From NCBI GenBank assembly GCA_019232625.1, contig JAFANP010000033.1, positions 62,001 through 126,000 on the forward strand: DNA of 64,000 nucleotides, written 5' to 3'. Source of the stretch: Alphaproteobacteria bacterium. Lineage in GTDB: Bacteria > Pseudomonadota > Alphaproteobacteria > Sphingomonadales > Sphingomonadaceae. Below are positions 1 to 7,969 of this stretch, piece by piece. The translations under genes were made by a program, and so were the position numbers. The stretch's first letter is position 1; each line of letters opens with the position of its first letter. Under the pieces are notes generated by a model. It was given only the letters and a program-made list of their open reading frames with translations, did no database searches and was not told where the DNA came from.

Positions 1-846
1 AATGCCGATGCCGCGCTCGCGTGCCGCATGGACCACGCCCGCCGCCATCTCGTCGTTGCTGGCGAAGATCGCCGTCGGCCGCGGAGTCAGGTCGAGCAGC
101 TTCTCGGCCGCGGCGATGCCCGATTCGAACGTGTAATTGCCTTCCGCGATCAGGCTGCGGGGCAGCTTGATCGAGGCGGCGGCGAGCGCATCCTCGAAGC
201 CGCGGCGGCGCTCGGCGGCGGAACGGAAGCCGTGAGGCCCGGCGATGAGGCCGATCAGCTTGTGCCCCTGGTCGTAGAGGAACTGAACCGCCTCGGCGAC
301 GGCCTCGCGGTCGTTCGAGGCGACCATGTGGTCGGCATCGTCGAGAGCGGCCGAGCCCATCCTCACGTAGCGGCAGCCGAGCTCGAGGCAGAGCCGCGCG
401 ATGCCGTCATTTTCGGAAAGCGGCGGAAGGATGACGACGCCGTAGGGCCGCTGGCGCTCCAGGAAGTGGCGGACGTCGTCGAGCAAAGCCGCCGAGCCGC
501 GGTCGACCGGACGCACCACCATCGCGAAATCCGTCCCCTGCAAGGCCTCCAATATGCCCTGCTGGACGTTGAGCACCATCTGCGCGTTGGGATTGTCGTG
601 GATGAGGCCGATCAGGAAGTTGGTCCCGAGCGCCAGCGCGCGCGCCTGCGGGTTGGGCACGTAGCCAAGCTCGCGGATGACCTTCTGCACGCGCTCGCGA
701 GTCTCGGCGTTGAGCAGCGGCGAGCGGTTGATCACCCGGCTCACCGTCTTCTTGGAGACGCCCGAGAGGCGCGCGACATCGTTGATGGTGGGCTTGCCGG
801 CGCGCTGCGCGCCCCGCGCCGGATCCTCGTCTGGACTCGTGACCAC
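1..846 (-). CDS. LacI-family transcriptional regulator (3' end cut by window)
   Basis: DNA-binding repressor of the LacI/GalR family. From a GTG at 846 (GGGGAGAG seven bases upstream) the protein has a short tail, then the HTH block TINDVARLSGVSKKTVSRV at about residues 24-42, the hinge region (VIRELGYVPNPQARALA) and a periplasmic-binding-like sugar domain (FLIGLIHDNPNAQ onward). 282 codons are present; the C-terminal part lies outside the window, so the gene is partial. It is divergent from uxaA, 114 bases away, and two copies of a TGACACCGGTTWCC motif sit before uxaA and before the hydratase gene. Its ligand is probably a hexuronate or a pathway intermediate (inference from neighbours). Confidence 0.93.
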   Translation of the reverse strand, partial: MVTSPDEDPARGAQRAGKPTINDVARLSGVSKKTVSRVINRSPLLNAETRERVQKVIRELGYVPNPQARALALGTNFLIGLIHDNPNAQMVLNVQQGILEALQGTDFAMVVRPVDRGSAALLDDVRHFLERQRPYGVVILPPLSENDGIARLCLELGCRYVRMGSAALDDADHMVASNDREAVAEAVQFLYDQGHKLIGLIAGPHGFRSAAERRRGFEDALAAASIKLPRSLIAEGNYTFESGIAAAEKLLDLTPRPTAIFASNDEMAAGVVHAARERGIGI

Positions 847-941
847 GTTACGCTCTCCCCTCTCCGCCCTAAACGACGCTCGGGCGCCGCGAAAGTGCCG
901 CTCCGCCTTGCGAGCGGGCCCACCCTGCGCTAACGTCGATC

Positions 942-955
942 TGACACCGGTTACC
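942..955 (+). promoter_or_regulatory. Operator-like site 1 upstream of uxaA
   Basis: TGACACCGGTTACC, with the ACCGGT core typical of LacI-family operators. It lies 5 bases before the uxaA ATG and about 100 bases before the divergent lacI start. It differs at one position from site 2 at 3864-3877. Assignment to the neighbouring LacI protein is inference. The uxaA start has no clear ribosome binding site, so the transcript may be leaderless with the operator overlapping the promoter. Confidence 0.5.
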
Positions 956-960
956 CCAAG

Positions 961-2475
961 ATGCAAGACACGCTTCCCAAGACCGCGGCCGCCGGGCGCG
1001 CGCTGCTCCGCCTCGACCCGCGCGATGACGTGGCGGTGGCGCTGAGGGACGTCGCCGCCGGCGAGGCGCTCGAGGTCGACGGGCGGGCGCTGACCGTGCG
1101 GAGCGCGGCGGCCAACGGCCACAAGGTGGCGCTGCGCGACATGGCGGCCGGGGAGATCGTCCACAAGTTCGGCCACCCGATCGGCCGCCTCACCGCCCCG
1201 GTGCGCGCGGGCGAGCCCGTCCACGTCCACAATCTGGCGACGCGGCTGGAGGGCGAGGAAGGCTATAAGTGGCGGCCGGCGGACCGCGGCCAAAGCGGGG
1301 GCGCGACGGAGGCCACTTTCCTCGGCTACCGGCGGGCCGACGGGCGGGTCGGCACGCGCAACGAGATATGGATCCTGCCGACGGTGGGCTGCGTCGCCCG
1401 CACCGCGCAGAAGATCGCCGCCCTTGCCGACGCGCGCCACGCCGGTGCGGTGGACGGAGTCCATGCCTTCACCCATCCGTTCGGCTGCTCGCAGCTCGGC
1501 GAGGATCTCGGCGGCACGCGGCGCATCCTGGCGGCGCTCGCCTGCCATCCCAATGCCGGCGGGGTCCTGCTCGTCGGCCTCGGCTGCGAATCGAACCAGC
1601 TCGACCGGCTGGTCGAGGAGATACCGGCGCCGCTAAGGGGGCGGGTGCGGACGCTGGGGGCGCAGGGCGTGGAGGACGAGATCGAGGCGGGGCTTGCCCT
1701 GGTCGACGAGCTGGTCGCGCACGCCGCCCCGACACGCCGCGAGGCGGCCGGTTTCGGCGAGCTCGTCCTCGGCCTCAAATGCGGCGGCTCGGACGGCCTT
1801 TCCGGCCTCACCGCCAACCCGCTCGTCGGCCGGATGGCGGACCGGGCGGTCGCGGCGGGCGGCACCGCCATCCTCAGCGAGATACCCGAGATATTCGGCG
1901 CCGAGCGGCTGCTGATGGCGCGGGCCCGCGACCGGGAGGTGTTCGACGCAGCGGTGGCGCTGGTCAACGACTTCAAGCGCTACTTCCTCGCTCATGGCGA
2001 GCCGGTGTCGGAGAACCCCTCCCCCGGCAACATCGCCGGCGGCATCACCACGCTGGAGGAGAAGTCGCTCGGCGCGGTGCAGAAAGCGGGGCACGCGCCG
2101 CTCGAGGACGTGCTGCGCTATGGCGAGCGGGTACGGCGGCGCGGGCTCAGCCTGCTCGAGGCGCCGGGCAACGACGCCGTCTCCTCCACCGCCCTGGCGG
2201 CGGCGGGCGCGACCCTGATCCTGTTCACGACCGGCCGCGGCACGCCGCTCGGCTTCCCGGCGCCGACGGTGAAGATCGCGTCGAACAGCGCGCTGGCGCG
2301 GCGCAAGCCGGCCTGGATAGACTTCGATGCGGGGTGCGCGATCGAGGACGGGATGGAGACGGCGGCGGACGCGCTCGCCGCGCTGATCGTCGCCGTCGCC
2401 TCGGGCGAGCGTACCGCCTCGGAGCGGGGCGGCGAGCGCGAGATCGCCATCTGGAAGCGCGGCGTCACCTTGTGA
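961..2475 (+). CDS. uxaA: Altronate dehydratase UxaA
   Basis: Dehydrates D-altronate to 2-keto-3-deoxy-D-gluconate in galacturonate breakdown. The 504-residue protein matches the usual full length. An N-terminal SAF domain (about residues 13-88) is joined to the large galactarate/altronate dehydratase domain. Family signatures visible are GYRRADGRVGTRNEIW, TVGCV, HPFGCSQLG, LGCESNQ and LKCGGSDGLSGLTANP, with conserved cysteines consistent with metal binding. First gene after the divergent lacI. The stop overlaps the GTG of the next gene (GTGA), so the two are translationally coupled. The ATG at 961 has no good Shine-Dalgarno, but the SAF domain begins soon after it and no better start is seen. 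Confidence 0.95.
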   Translation: MQDTLPKTAAAGRALLRLDPRDDVAVALRDVAAGEALEVDGRALTVRSAAANGHKVALRDMAAGEIVHKFGHPIGRLTAPVRAGEPVHVHNLATRLEGEEGYKWRPADRGQSGGATEATFLGYRRADGRVGTRNEIWILPTVGCVARTAQKIAALADARHAGAVDGVHAFTHPFGCSQLGEDLGGTRRILAALACHPNAGGVLLVGLGCESNQLDRLVEEIPAPLRGRVRTLGAQGVEDEIEAGLALVDELVAHAAPTRREAAGFGELVLGLKCGGSDGLSGLTANPLVGRMADRAVAAGGTAILSEIPEIFGAERLLMARARDREVFDAAVALVNDFKRYFLAHGEPVSENPSPGNIAGGITTLEEKSLGAVQKAGHAPLEDVLRYGERVRRRGLSLLEAPGNDAVSSTALAAAGATLILFTTGRGTPLGFPAPTVKIASNSALARRKPAWIDFDAGCAIEDGMETAADALAALIVAVASGERTASERGGEREIAIWKRGVTL

Positions 2476-3830
2476 GCGGGGTCGGCATCGTCCACTTCGG
2501 GCCGGGCGCGTTCCACCGCGCGCACCAGGCCGATTATGTCGACCGCCTGCTCGCCGGCGACCCGCGCTGGGGCATCGCGGCGGTGTCGCTGCGCTCGCCC
2601 GGCACGATCGAAGCGTTGAGACGGCAGAAGGGGCGCTACACCCTCGCCATCCTCGACTCCGAGCCTTGCTTGCGCACCCTCGCCGCGCACCGCGCCTTCC
2701 ACGGGCCGGGGGACGCCGCCGGCGTGCGGGCGCGGCTGGCCGACCCGGCGGTGCGGATCGTCTCCTCGACGGTGACCGAGAAGGGCTATTGCCTCGCCGC
2801 CGACGGCACGCTCGACATGGGCCATGGCGACGTCGTGCGCGACCTCGCCGACCCGGAGCATCCGATCAGCCTCGTCGGCTGGCTGGCGCTCGGCCTCGCC
2901 GACCGCCGCGCCGCCGGGCTCCCGGCCTTCACGCCTTTGTGCTGCGACAACATGGTCGCGAACGGCCGGAAGCTGCGCGCCGCGGTGATCGCTTTTGCGG
3001 GGCGGATCGACCCGGAGCTGGCGGCGTGGATCGGGGGCGAGGCCGTCTTCCCCGACACGATGGTCGATTCGATCACCCCCGCGACCGACTCGCGCCTCCT
3101 CGCACTGGTCCGGGAAAGGGGGCTGGACGATTCCATTCCGGTCAGCCGCGAGGCCTATTCCGAATGGGTGGTGGAGGACGTGCTGCCGCCCGGCTCGCCG
3201 GACCTGGCCGCCGCCGGCGCAACCCTCGCCGCCGACGTCGGCGCCTGGGAGAAGGCCAAGCTGCGCCTCCTCAACGGCGCCCATTCCAGCCTCGCCTATC
3301 TCGGCCTGCTGCTCGGCCACGAGACGGTTGCCGAGGCGATGGCCGACTCCGACCTCGCCGGCTTCGTCGAGCGGCTGGTGAGGGAGGACGTGATCCCGTC
3401 GCTCACCCCCTCCCCGCTCGACCTCCAGGCCTATGCCGGCGAGATATTGGAGCGCTTCCGCAACCCCGCGATAGGCCACAGGCTGTCGCAGATCGCCTGG
3501 GACGGGACCCAGAAGCTGCCCTACCGGCTGCTCGACACGGTCGCCGACGCGCTCGCCGCCGGCCGCGGCGTCGCCCGCCTCGCCGTCCCGGTGGCGGCGT
3601 GGATGCTGTTCGTCGAGCGCCAGGCCCGGGCCGGAGCGGAGATCGTCGACCCGCTGGCGCCGCGGCTCGCAGAGATAGGCCGGGAAGCGAATGCCGCCGA
3701 GGGGCTTCTGGCGCTCGGCGAGGTCTTCCCGCCGTCGCTGGCCGGGCCGGGCGCGTTCCGCAGCGCCGTCCTCGCCGCGGCGGCGCGAATGCGCGCGAAC
3801 GGCCCCCGCACGCTCCTCGCGAACCATTAG
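2472..3830 (+). CDS. uxuB: Mannitol-dehydrogenase-family reductase (fructuronate/tagaturonate reductase type)
   Basis: NAD-dependent long-chain polyol dehydrogenase of the MtlK/UxuB family, 452 residues. The N-terminal Rossmann part starts almost at the first residue (IVHFGPGAFHRAHQADY). The C-terminal catalytic half carries the family pattern KLRLLNGAHSSLAYLG, whose lysine, asparagine and histidine are the expected active-site residues. CCDNMVANGRKLR and FPDTMVDSITPAT are also family motifs. The GTG start overlaps the uxaA stop by four bases. In an operon with altronate dehydratase the expected job is tagaturonate to altronate, or fructuronate to mannonate. Sequence alone does not separate UxaB- from UxuB-type activity, so the symbol is provisional. 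Confidence 0.85.
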   Translation: MSGVGIVHFGPGAFHRAHQADYVDRLLAGDPRWGIAAVSLRSPGTIEALRRQKGRYTLAILDSEPCLRTLAAHRAFHGPGDAAGVRARLADPAVRIVSSTVTEKGYCLAADGTLDMGHGDVVRDLADPEHPISLVGWLALGLADRRAAGLPAFTPLCCDNMVANGRKLRAAVIAFAGRIDPELAAWIGGEAVFPDTMVDSITPATDSRLLALVRERGLDDSIPVSREAYSEWVVEDVLPPGSPDLAAAGATLAADVGAWEKAKLRLLNGAHSSLAYLGLLLGHETVAEAMADSDLAGFVERLVREDVIPSLTPSPLDLQAYAGEILERFRNPAIGHRLSQIAWDGTQKLPYRLLDTVADALAAGRGVARLAVPVAAWMLFVERQARAGAEIVDPLAPRLAEIGREANAAEGLLALGEVFPPSLAGPGAFRSAVLAAAARMRANGPRTLLANH

Positions 3831-3863
3831 GTACACGGGCGGGAGGCATCGGGCCATTGCCAA

Positions 3864-3877
3864 TGACACCGGTTTCC
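3864..3877 (+). promoter_or_regulatory. Operator-like site 2 upstream of hydratase gene
   Basis: TGACACCGGTTTCC, matching site 1 (942-955) at 13 of 14 positions. It lies 39 bases upstream of the GTG at 3917 in an 86-base gap, suggesting that the downstream genes have their own LacI-controlled promoter rather than only read-through from uxaA. Confidence 0.5.
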
Positions 3878-3916
3878 TATAGGAGATTCGCAAACAGAAG
3901 ATCGAGGGGTCCTGAG

Positions 3917-4726
3917 GTGAATCTGTCGACCGACGACGCGGCGGGCATCGCCGGCCGTTTCCTTTCCGCGCGCCGCGCCGCCGGCGGCCTCGACGGCTAT
4001 CCGGGCGACTTCCCGGAGACGCTGGACGCCGCTTATGCCGTCCAGGACGAGGCGATCGCCGCCTGGGCGCGGCCGGTGGTCGGCTGGAAGGTCGGCCGCA
4101 TCAACCCGCCTCTGTCCGAGCGCTACGGGGCCGACCGGCTCGCCGGGCCGATCTTCCGCTCCAGCGTCGCCGCCGCGGGCGAGCCGCCCGAAATGCCTGT
4201 CTTCGCCGCCGGGTTCGCGGCGGGCGAGGCGGAGTTCCTGCTGCGCATCGGACGCCGCCCGCCGGCGGGCCAGACCCGCTTCACCCTGGACGAAACGGCC
4301 GACCTGATCGACGCCGTCCATGTCGGGATCGAGATAGCCAGCTCGCCGCTCGGCGCGATCAACAGGCTCGGCCCGATCGCGGTGATCTCCGACTTCGGCA
4401 ACAATAACGGCCTCGTCGTCGGTCCGGCCATCCCGGACTGGCGCGCCAGCGGGTTCGAGGACTGGCCGGTGACGACCTGGATCGACGGGGCCGAGGCCGG
4501 CACCGGCCGAGCCTCCGCCTTCCCGGACGGGGCGATCGGCGCGGCCCGCTTCCTGTTCGAGCTTATGGCCCGGCGCGGCATCGCGCTTCAGCCCGGCCAG
4601 TGGATCTCGTCGGGCGCGGTCAGCGGCGTCCACGACGCGACCGCCGGACAGACGGTGGAGGCGCGTTTCGGCGAGCTTTATTCGCTTTCGTGCAGATTGA
4701 TCGAGGCCCGTCCGGAACAAGCGTAG
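3917..4726 (+). CDS. 2-keto-4-pentenoate hydratase / FAH-family enzyme
   Basis: Member of the fumarylacetoacetate hydrolase superfamily, MhpD (2-keto-4-pentenoate hydratase) branch, 269 residues. Seen: VVGWKVGRIN, the acidic metal-binding run AGEAEFLLRIG, HVGIEIASSPL and a glycine-rich GNNNGLVVG segment, all at the spacing expected for the family. The GTG start is preceded by GAGGGGT. It sits between uronate-catabolic genes and an ExuT-like transporter under its own operator-like site, so it probably acts on a 2-keto-3-deoxy sugar acid or related 2-keto acid. The substrate is not determined by sequence. Confidence 0.85.
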   Translation: MNLSTDDAAGIAGRFLSARRAAGGLDGYPGDFPETLDAAYAVQDEAIAAWARPVVGWKVGRINPPLSERYGADRLAGPIFRSSVAAAGEPPEMPVFAAGFAAGEAEFLLRIGRRPPAGQTRFTLDETADLIDAVHVGIEIASSPLGAINRLGPIAVISDFGNNNGLVVGPAIPDWRASGFEDWPVTTWIDGAEAGTGRASAFPDGAIGAARFLFELMARRGIALQPGQWISSGAVSGVHDATAGQTVEARFGELYSLSCRLIEARPEQA

Positions 4727-4776
4727 CAAGCGCGGCCGGCGAAGGCGGCCCGGTGCGGGCCAGTGGAGGGTGACTG

Positions 4777-6069
4777 ATGGCGACTGACTATCCGAACGGC
4801 GGCGCCGCGCGCGCGCCCGAGGCGCGCATCGGCCGGGTGCGCTGGGTGATCGTGGGGCTGCTCTTCGCGGCGACCGCGATCAACTATGTCGACCGGCAGA
4901 TGATCGGCCTCCTGAAGCCGACCCTGCAGGCCGAGTTCGGCTGGAAGGAGACGACCTATGCCGACATCGTCTTCTATTTCCAGCTCGCCTACGCGATCGG
5001 CTACATCGTCTTCGGCAACGTCGTCGACCGGATCGGCGCGCGCCTCGGCTATGCCGTCGCCTTCGTGATCTGGACGGGCGCGCACATGCTGCACGCCGTC
5101 GCCCATAGCGTGTTCGGCTTCGGTGCCGTCCGCTTCCTGCTCGGCGTCGGCGAGAGCGGCAACTTCCCCGCCGGCCTCAAGGCAGTGACCGAATGGTTCC
5201 CGAAGAAGGAGCGCGCCTTCGCCACCGGCATCTTCAACGCCGGCGCGAACGTCGGCGCGATCGTGACGCCGCTCATCGTCCCGGCGCTGACCCTCGCCTA
5301 CGGCTGGCGCGGCGCCTTCGTCGTCACCGGCGCGGTGAGCCTGCTGTGGCTCGTCGCCTGGCTCGCCGTCTACCGCCGTCCGCGCGAATCGAAGCGGCTG
5401 TCGGCCGGCGAGCTCGCCTATATCGAGAGCGATCCCGCCGACCCGGCCGCCAAGGTGCCGTGGCTGCGCCTGCTCGGCCGGCGCGAGACCTGGGCGTTCG
5501 CCATCGGCAAGTTCCTCACCGATCCGGTGTGGTGGATGTTCCTCTTCTGGCTGCCCGACTTCCTGGTGAAGCGCCACGGCCTGGACTTGAAGACGTTCGG
5601 CCCGCCGCTGGTGGTGATCTACGTCGTCTCCGACCTCGGCTCGATCTTCGGCGGCTGGATGTCGTCGCGCCTCATCCACCGCGGCTGGACGATCAACCGC
5701 GCGCGCAAGACGACGATGCTGGTCTGCGCCCTGGCGGTGACTCCGATCTTCTTCGCCCAATATGTCGACAGCCTGTGGGTCGCCGTGGCGATCATCAGCC
5801 TCGCCACCGCGGCGCACCAGGCCTGGTCGGCCAACCTCTATACCCTCCCCTCGGACATGTTCCCGAGGAAGGCCGTGGGCTCGGTGATCGGCATCGGCGG
5901 CACCGCCGGCGCGGTCGGCGGGATGATCTTCTCGCTCTACATCGGCCAGGTGCTGGAGCGGCTCGGCACCTACAGCCTGATCTTCTACGTGGCGGGCTCG
6001 GTCTACCTGGTGGCCCTCGCCGTCATCCACCTGCTGACTCCGCGCCTCGCGCAGGCGGAGGTGTGCTGA
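4777..6069 (+). CDS. exuT: ExuT-like hexuronate MFS transporter
   Basis: Twelve-helix major-facilitator permease of the anion:cation symporter (ACS) family, 430 residues, inner membrane. Visible are the ACS/ExuT N-terminal motif INYVDRQMIGLLKPTLQ, the helix 2-3 loop FGNVVDRIGARLGYA, GVGESGNFPAGLKAVTEWFP, and the helix-5 motif ATGIFNAGANVGAI. ATG 4777 follows AGTGGAGGGTGACTG. Position at the end of the uxaA gene group fits uptake of galacturonate or glucuronate. No second operator-like site is seen in the 50-base gap, so it is probably co-transcribed with the hydratase gene. Confidence 0.88.
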   Translation: MATDYPNGGAARAPEARIGRVRWVIVGLLFAATAINYVDRQMIGLLKPTLQAEFGWKETTYADIVFYFQLAYAIGYIVFGNVVDRIGARLGYAVAFVIWTGAHMLHAVAHSVFGFGAVRFLLGVGESGNFPAGLKAVTEWFPKKERAFATGIFNAGANVGAIVTPLIVPALTLAYGWRGAFVVTGAVSLLWLVAWLAVYRRPRESKRLSAGELAYIESDPADPAAKVPWLRLLGRRETWAFAIGKFLTDPVWWMFLFWLPDFLVKRHGLDLKTFGPPLVVIYVVSDLGSIFGGWMSSRLIHRGWTINRARKTTMLVCALAVTPIFFAQYVDSLWVAVAIISLATAAHQAWSANLYTLPSDMFPRKAVGSVIGIGGTAGAVGGMIFSLYIGQVLERLGTYSLIFYVAGSVYLVALAVIHLLTPRLAQAEVC

Positions 6070-6080
6070 GGGGAATTGCT

Positions 6081-6187
6081 CCCCTCCCTGCACGCAGGGA
6101 GGGGTTGGGGGTGGGTGCGTCTCCGAAAGACTCGCGGCCGGTGGAGACCGACCCACCCCCGGCCCCTCCCTGCGTGCAGGGAGGGGG
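6081..6187. repeat. 44-bp inverted repeat with nested palindromes
   Basis: Arm 6081-6124 and arm 6144-6187 are reverse complements at 40 of 44 positions, separated by 19 bases. Each arm begins or ends with its own palindrome of CCCCTCCCTGC and GCAGGGAGGGG around a 2-base centre. This is the layout of interspersed REP-type or small non-autonomous elements common in sphingomonads. It fills the gap between exuT and the TauE/SafE gene and could also act as an mRNA stabiliser or terminator. Confidence 0.85.
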
Positions 6188-6214
6188 GTCCGGGCGGACT
6201 CGCTCTGCCTGACC

Positions 6215-7063
6215 ATGCCCACCGACCTTCATTTCTACCTGTTCGCCGTGCCGGCGGTGATCCTGATCGGGCTGGCCAAGGGCGGCTTCTCCGGCCTCGG
6301 CGCGCTCGGCACGCCGCTCATCGCGCTCGGCATCGACCCGGTGCGCGGCGCCGCCATCCTGCTGCCGATCCTGATCGTGCAGGACGCGGTCGGCGTCGCC
6401 GCCTTCCGCCGGAGCTGGGACGGCTTCGTGCTCGCGGTCATGCTTCCCGGCGCGGTCGCGGGCGTGGGGCTCGGCTACGCCTTCGCGGCCTCGGTGAGCG
6501 AGGAGGCGGTGATGGCGGCGGTGGGCGCCGTCTCGATCCTGTTCGGCGCCTATCGGCTGTGGGCGGAGCGCGTACCAGTCGTCACCGACCGCGAGCCTGA
6601 GGCTGGTGGAGGGGCGTCGCCGACTCGGAAGGCCCCTCCACCGCGCTCCGCGCGGTCCCCCTCCCCATCCGCTTCGCGGACGGGGAGGATCGGGGATCGC
6701 TTCCTCGGCACGCTGTTCGGGATCGCCACCGGCTTCACCAGCCAGATCGCCCATGCCGGCGGGCCGCCCTTCCAGATGTGGGTGATGCCGCGCCGGCTGC
6801 CGCGCGACATGTTCGTCGGCACGTCGGCGATCTTCTTCGCGGTCCTGAACTGGATCAAGGTGCCGGCCTATGTCGCGCTCGGCCAGTTCAGCCGCGAGAA
6901 CCTGCTCGCCGCCGCCGCCCTTTTCCCCCTCGCGGTCGGCTCGAGCCTGGCGGGCGTGAAGCTCGTCAGACGGGTGCCCGCCCGGAAATTCTACACGATC
7001 GTCTACCTGCTGATGCTGGTCACGGGCGGCAAGCTGCTGCTCGACGGCCTGCAGGCCGCCTGA
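6215..7063 (+). CDS. TauE/SafE (TSUP) family permease
   Basis: Inner-membrane exporter/importer of the TSUP family (sulfite, sulfoacetate or other small anions; substrate not predictable), 282 residues. Hydrophobic helices and the family's two half repeats are visible: LIGLAKGGFSGLGALGTPL in the first half and GFTSQIAHAGGPPFQMW in the second. The two halves are joined by an unusual polar Pro/Ser/Arg-rich stretch at about residues 130-158. Its DNA is a compound palindromic repeat (6605-6688), described separately. The 3' end overlaps the convergent crp-like gene by 61 bases. Confidence 0.88.
   Translation: MPTDLHFYLFAVPAVILIGLAKGGFSGLGALGTPLIALGIDPVRGAAILLPILIVQDAVGVAAFRRSWDGFVLAVMLPGAVAGVGLGYAFAASVSEEAVMAAVGAVSILFGAYRLWAERVPVVTDREPEAGGGASPTRKAPPPRSARSPSPSASRTGRIGDRFLGTLFGIATGFTSQIAHAGGPPFQMWVMPRRLPRDMFVGTSAIFFAVLNWIKVPAYVALGQFSRENLLAAAALFPLAVGSSLAGVKLVRRVPARKFYTIVYLLMLVTGGKLLLDGLQAA
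6605..6688. repeat. Triple-hairpin palindromic repeat inside a coding region
   Basis: Three successive stems: GGTGGAGGGGC (6605-6615) with GCCCCTCCACC (6632-6642); CCGCGC-TCC-GCGCGG (6641-6655); and CCTCCCCATCCGC (6660-6672) with its near-complement 6676-6688 (12 of 13). This resembles the intergenic palindromic repeats of sphingomonads, but here it is translated in frame within the TSUP gene. It encodes a low-complexity linker between the two membrane halves. Confidence 0.8.
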
Positions 7064-7863
7064 CGCGCGGGGCTGGGCCCGCTCGCCTGCCGCTGGGGCT
7101 CGAGGTGGAGGTAGCGCTCGTTGAAATCGGCGACCTGGCGCATCCGCTCCCAGTCCGGGAAGCTGACCGAGCGGCGGTTGCGGCTGATCAGCCCCTCCGC
7201 TTCCAGCGCCTTGAGGACCCGGTTGACGTGGACCGGCGTCAGCCCGAGCGCGTCGGCGAGCTGCTCCTGCGTCATCGGCAGCTCATAGCCATATTCCGGC
7301 GCCAGCCCCTGCGCCTTCAGCCGGACGGCGAATTCGCACAGGACATGGGCGAGGCGGCTGCGCGAGTCGCGGCGACCGACGTTGAGCACCCACTCCCGGA
7401 AGATGGAGGCGTCGATCAGGATGTTGATCAGGATGGCGTGGCCGACCCCCGCGCGGGAGCGGGCGAGCGCCTGGAAGTCGCGCCGCGCGACGAACGCGAC
7501 CTCGCCGCGCGTCAGCATCTGCACGCTGTGGTCCGCGACGTCGAGGAACAGGTTCTGAAAGTCCATCGCATCGCCCGGCATGTGGACGGCGATGATCTGC
7601 CTCAGGCCGTCCCCGGTCAGCTTCTGCCGAAAGGCGAAGCCGGAGAGGAGAACGCCGCATTGCAGCGGCGGGTCGCCCTCGCGGACGATGTAGGTCGAGG
7701 GGTCGAGGGACTTGAGCGTGTAGGGAAGCGCCAGGACGGCCCGGCGATCCTCCTCGTCGAGGACGGCGCTCTGCTCCAGCCTGCGCAAGAGGCGCTTGAG
7801 GGGGTGGTCGTCGATATGAACGAGACGTCTCCCGCAAGGCATCGGGGCGGGAGCACGAAGCAT
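7003..7863 (-). CDS. Crp/Fnr-family transcriptional regulator (A)
   Basis: Cyclic-nucleotide-binding-fold regulator, 286 residues if started at ATG 7863 (ATG 7842 is also possible). The N-terminal sensor barrel (YIVREGDPPLQCGVLLSG, then MPGDAMDF) is followed by a dimerisation helix. The C-terminal winged helix contains TQEQLADALGLTPVHVNRV at about residues 194-212. No N-terminal cysteine cluster for an Fe-S centre is seen, so it is not a classical FNR. It follows a second Crp/Fnr gene on the same strand, with the perfect palindrome 7905-7921 in the gap. Its last about 20 residues are encoded opposite the end of the TSUP gene. Confidence 0.88.
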   Translation of the reverse strand: MLRAPAPMPCGRRLVHIDDHPLKRLLRRLEQSAVLDEEDRRAVLALPYTLKSLDPSTYIVREGDPPLQCGVLLSGFAFRQKLTGDGLRQIIAVHMPGDAMDFQNLFLDVADHSVQMLTRGEVAFVARRDFQALARSRAGVGHAILINILIDASIFREWVLNVGRRDSRSRLAHVLCEFAVRLKAQGLAPEYGYELPMTQEQLADALGLTPVHVNRVLKALEAEGLISRNRRSVSFPDWERMRQVADFNERYLHLEPQRQASGPSPARQAACRPSSSSLPPVTSISR

Positions 7864-7904
7864 CTCTCAGCCATCGAAGCCCGAGCAGCTTTTCGACGGT
7901 GAGC

Positions 7905-7921
7905 AACGTGTATCACACGTT
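7905..7921. promoter_or_regulatory. Perfect palindrome upstream of crp-like gene A
   Basis: AACGTGTATCACACGTT: two 7-base arms, exact reverse complements, around a 3-base centre. It lies 42-58 bases before the start of regulator A, in the promoter position. It is likely the binding site of a dimeric regulator such as one of the two adjacent Crp/Fnr proteins (inference). Confidence 0.55.
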
Positions 7922-7969
7922 AGAGCGGCAGACCTTCACCTATGATGGGAAATTGGCCTTTAATATGGG

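Noticed and set aside
1269-3830. 853-codon frame joining the uxaA region to the reductase as a fusion
   Set aside because: The first 400 codons are an out-of-frame reading of uxaA; the real reductase starts at GTG 2472 with a 4-base overlap.
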